DNA of 26,493 nt from the IMG/VR virus record IMGVR_UViG_3300046010_009507, positions 1 through 26,493 of that record; one strand, given 5' to 3'. The stretch comes from a virus. The notes under the pieces were generated by a model. That model was not told the origin of the DNA. It ran no database searches and saw only the letters and a list, made by a program, of their open reading frames with translations. Both the position numbers and the translations under genes were made by a program. Below are positions 25,667 to 26,493 of this stretch, one piece after another (position 1 is the stretch's first letter; the number at the start of each line of letters is the position of its first letter).

Positions 25667-26027
25667 TTCGTTCTGGTATCGTTATATTATTTGATTGTGT
25701 TTCTACAGATTCAATTGCATCTAATATTTGCTTCTTCTCTTCTTCAGAAATAATAAACCCATCATCAGAACTTTGCGGACCATTTGCCATTATTCTTTGA
25801 ACAATAGCTGCTAGCTTTACAAGATGCTCATCATTTTTAACGCCAACCTCAAGATATTCTTTTATAAGAGGAACAATCATTGATGCATCATTTGTTGATT
25901 TCACCAATGGTTTTAATTCAGAAATTAAAAGATTTATTTGACGATCTTTCTTCCTTGAATTATCGTATATATCTTTTAATAAATCTGAAAATTTTTTATT
26001 TGAGAATATTTCAAAATCAGTGCTCAT
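25659..26027 (-). CDS. Small conserved phage protein next to the sigma factor, function unknown
   Basis: The 122-residue, mostly helical protein starts MSTDFEIFSNKKFSDLLKDI. A central stretch, MIVPLIKEYLEVGVKNDEHL followed by VKLAAIVQRIM (about 50-80), is dense with conserved-looking hydrophobic and charged residues. It ends in an acidic helix (SEEEKKQILDAIESVE) and a polar tail. From memory, proteins with the same IVPLIKEY.E.GVKNDEHLVKLAAIVQR stretch occur next to sigma-factor genes in environmental T4-like phages, always unannotated. The start ATG overlaps the sigma-factor stop by eleven bases and the stop overlaps the spike gene by eight, so all three are translationally coupled. It could be a sigma cofactor or a baseplate assembly protein; nothing in the sequence decides. 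Confidence 0.62.
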   Translation of the reverse strand: MSTDFEIFSNKKFSDLLKDIYDNSRKKDRQINLLISELKPLVKSTNDASMIVPLIKEYLEVGVKNDEHLVKLAAIVQRIMANGPQSSDDGFIISEEEKKQILDAIESVETQSNNITIPERNV

Positions 26028-26493
26028 GTAAATCTTCCGTGTTAATATTTTTTATACTTCCAATTTCACAATAAATCTCATACAATTTTAAATATAATTC
26101 TTTGATATAATTTATCACAGATGTTATATTTTGTGTTTTTGCATTAGTTCGTTCTCTAATTAAAATGTATAAGGCTTTTTTGTTATAATTTTCTATGTTT
26201 TCTCTATTTTTAAAAAGATCTTTAACTGCCTCAGCAATTTCAATATCTTTGCTTTTTATAAATAGCTTATCTATATTTTTTTCTAGGAAAATTACAAATT
26301 CTTCCGTAAAATCGTATGTTTCTTGATTTTTTTCATTTCTTTTGTGCTCATTTATTATATTACGTTCGCTATCTATTACTTCAATTGCTCTTTTTTTCTG
26401 TTTAATTTGATAATTTAAATTATTATGAGCTATTAAATAATTTTTAGCAACTATACTGAAATATGAAAATGCTTTCCCTTTATCCTGGGATCC
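26017..26493 (-). CDS. Probable phage late-transcription RNA polymerase sigma factor (gp55-type), 3' part only
   Basis: The minus strand is open from the window edge (first codon GGA at 26493) to TGA at 26019-26017, giving 158 residues of a gene whose 5' end lies outside. The visible part begins GSQDKGKAFSYFSIVAKNYL. The KAF.YF..I.KN.. pattern is the region-2 signature of gp55-type and other phage sigma factors. The C-terminal part, FKNRENIENYNKKALYILIR followed by ERTNAKTQNITSVINYIKEL, looks like a helix-turn-helix region. I recall the same pair of motifs in sigma factors annotated in environmental T4-like phages. Such a factor redirects host RNA polymerase to late promoters. The long lysine- and glutamate-rich middle (about 35-65) is typical of these divergent phage sigmas. 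The identification is by motif. Confidence 0.68.
   Translation of the reverse strand, partial: GSQDKGKAFSYFSIVAKNYLIAHNNLNYQIKQKKRAIEVIDSERNIINEHKRNEKNQETYDFTEEFVIFLEKNIDKLFIKSKDIEIAEAVKDLFKNRENIENYNKKALYILIRERTNAKTQNITSVINYIKELYLKLYEIYCEIGSIKNINTEDLHEH

Noticed and set aside
16860-26493. Phage-like injection particle (eCIS or T6SS) instead of a phage
   Set aside because: There is no AAA+ ATPase, effector or T6SS membrane-complex gene in view, and a phage-type sigma factor is coupled to the cluster.

Overview
This window is part of a tailed bacteriophage genome, most likely a contractile-tailed (myovirus) phage distantly related to T4. It holds most of a baseplate and tail-tip morphogenesis module. 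The DNA is visibly A+T-rich (about two-thirds by eye). Every supported gene is on the minus strand, so transcription runs from high to low coordinates. The longest non-coding gap is 54 bases, and most junctions overlap by a few bases or are separated by only a few. I saw no tRNA, insertion sequence, CRISPR array or integrase. The family assignments rest on recognised motifs (T4 gp6, gp25, gp55-type sigma). The suggestion of a marine or freshwater T4-like phage comes from remembered resemblance to environmental phage proteins and could not be searched.

In transcription order, region 1 (26493-25659) holds the 3' part of a probable late-transcription sigma factor (T4 gp55 type) and a small conserved protein of unknown function. 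Region 2 (25666-19564) holds the tail tip: a spike/hub protein with an OB-like N-terminus, a long protein ending in a cysteine-peptidase (CHAP/NlpC-P60-like) domain, a lytic-transglycosylase-like protein and a 482-residue protein I do not recognise. Region 3 (19555-11113) is the baseplate wedge set: a 105-residue helical protein, a gp25-like protein, a gp6/baseplate-J-like protein, a DNRLRE-like beta-rich protein, a coiled-coil protein and a 1282-residue wedge or tail protein with a tail-protein-I-like motif and a LamG-like segment. Region 4 (11058-10387) holds a 223-residue protein whose N-terminus resembles tail-collar fibre proteins.

Region 5 (10367-61) is the most striking part: seven consecutive genes encoding one diverged protein family. 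Their shared core is a YG..xGxG block, an FELAL.KLNG block, a VSGS...G block, an ILDA.KLN block, an F.YSTNPSY block and a C-terminal YITTIGLYND..LLAVAKLSKPLKK block. N-termini differ in length and sequence, and two members carry large insertions. A further gene probably starts at position 43 and runs off the window.

Inferred logic: the sigma factor would drive late transcription, regions 2-3 build the puncturing device and wedges (with two separate peptidoglycan-cleaving proteins in place of one fused spike lysozyme), and the tandem paralogs probably form peripheral baseplate parts, fibres or fibre connectors. No host can be named from the sequence.
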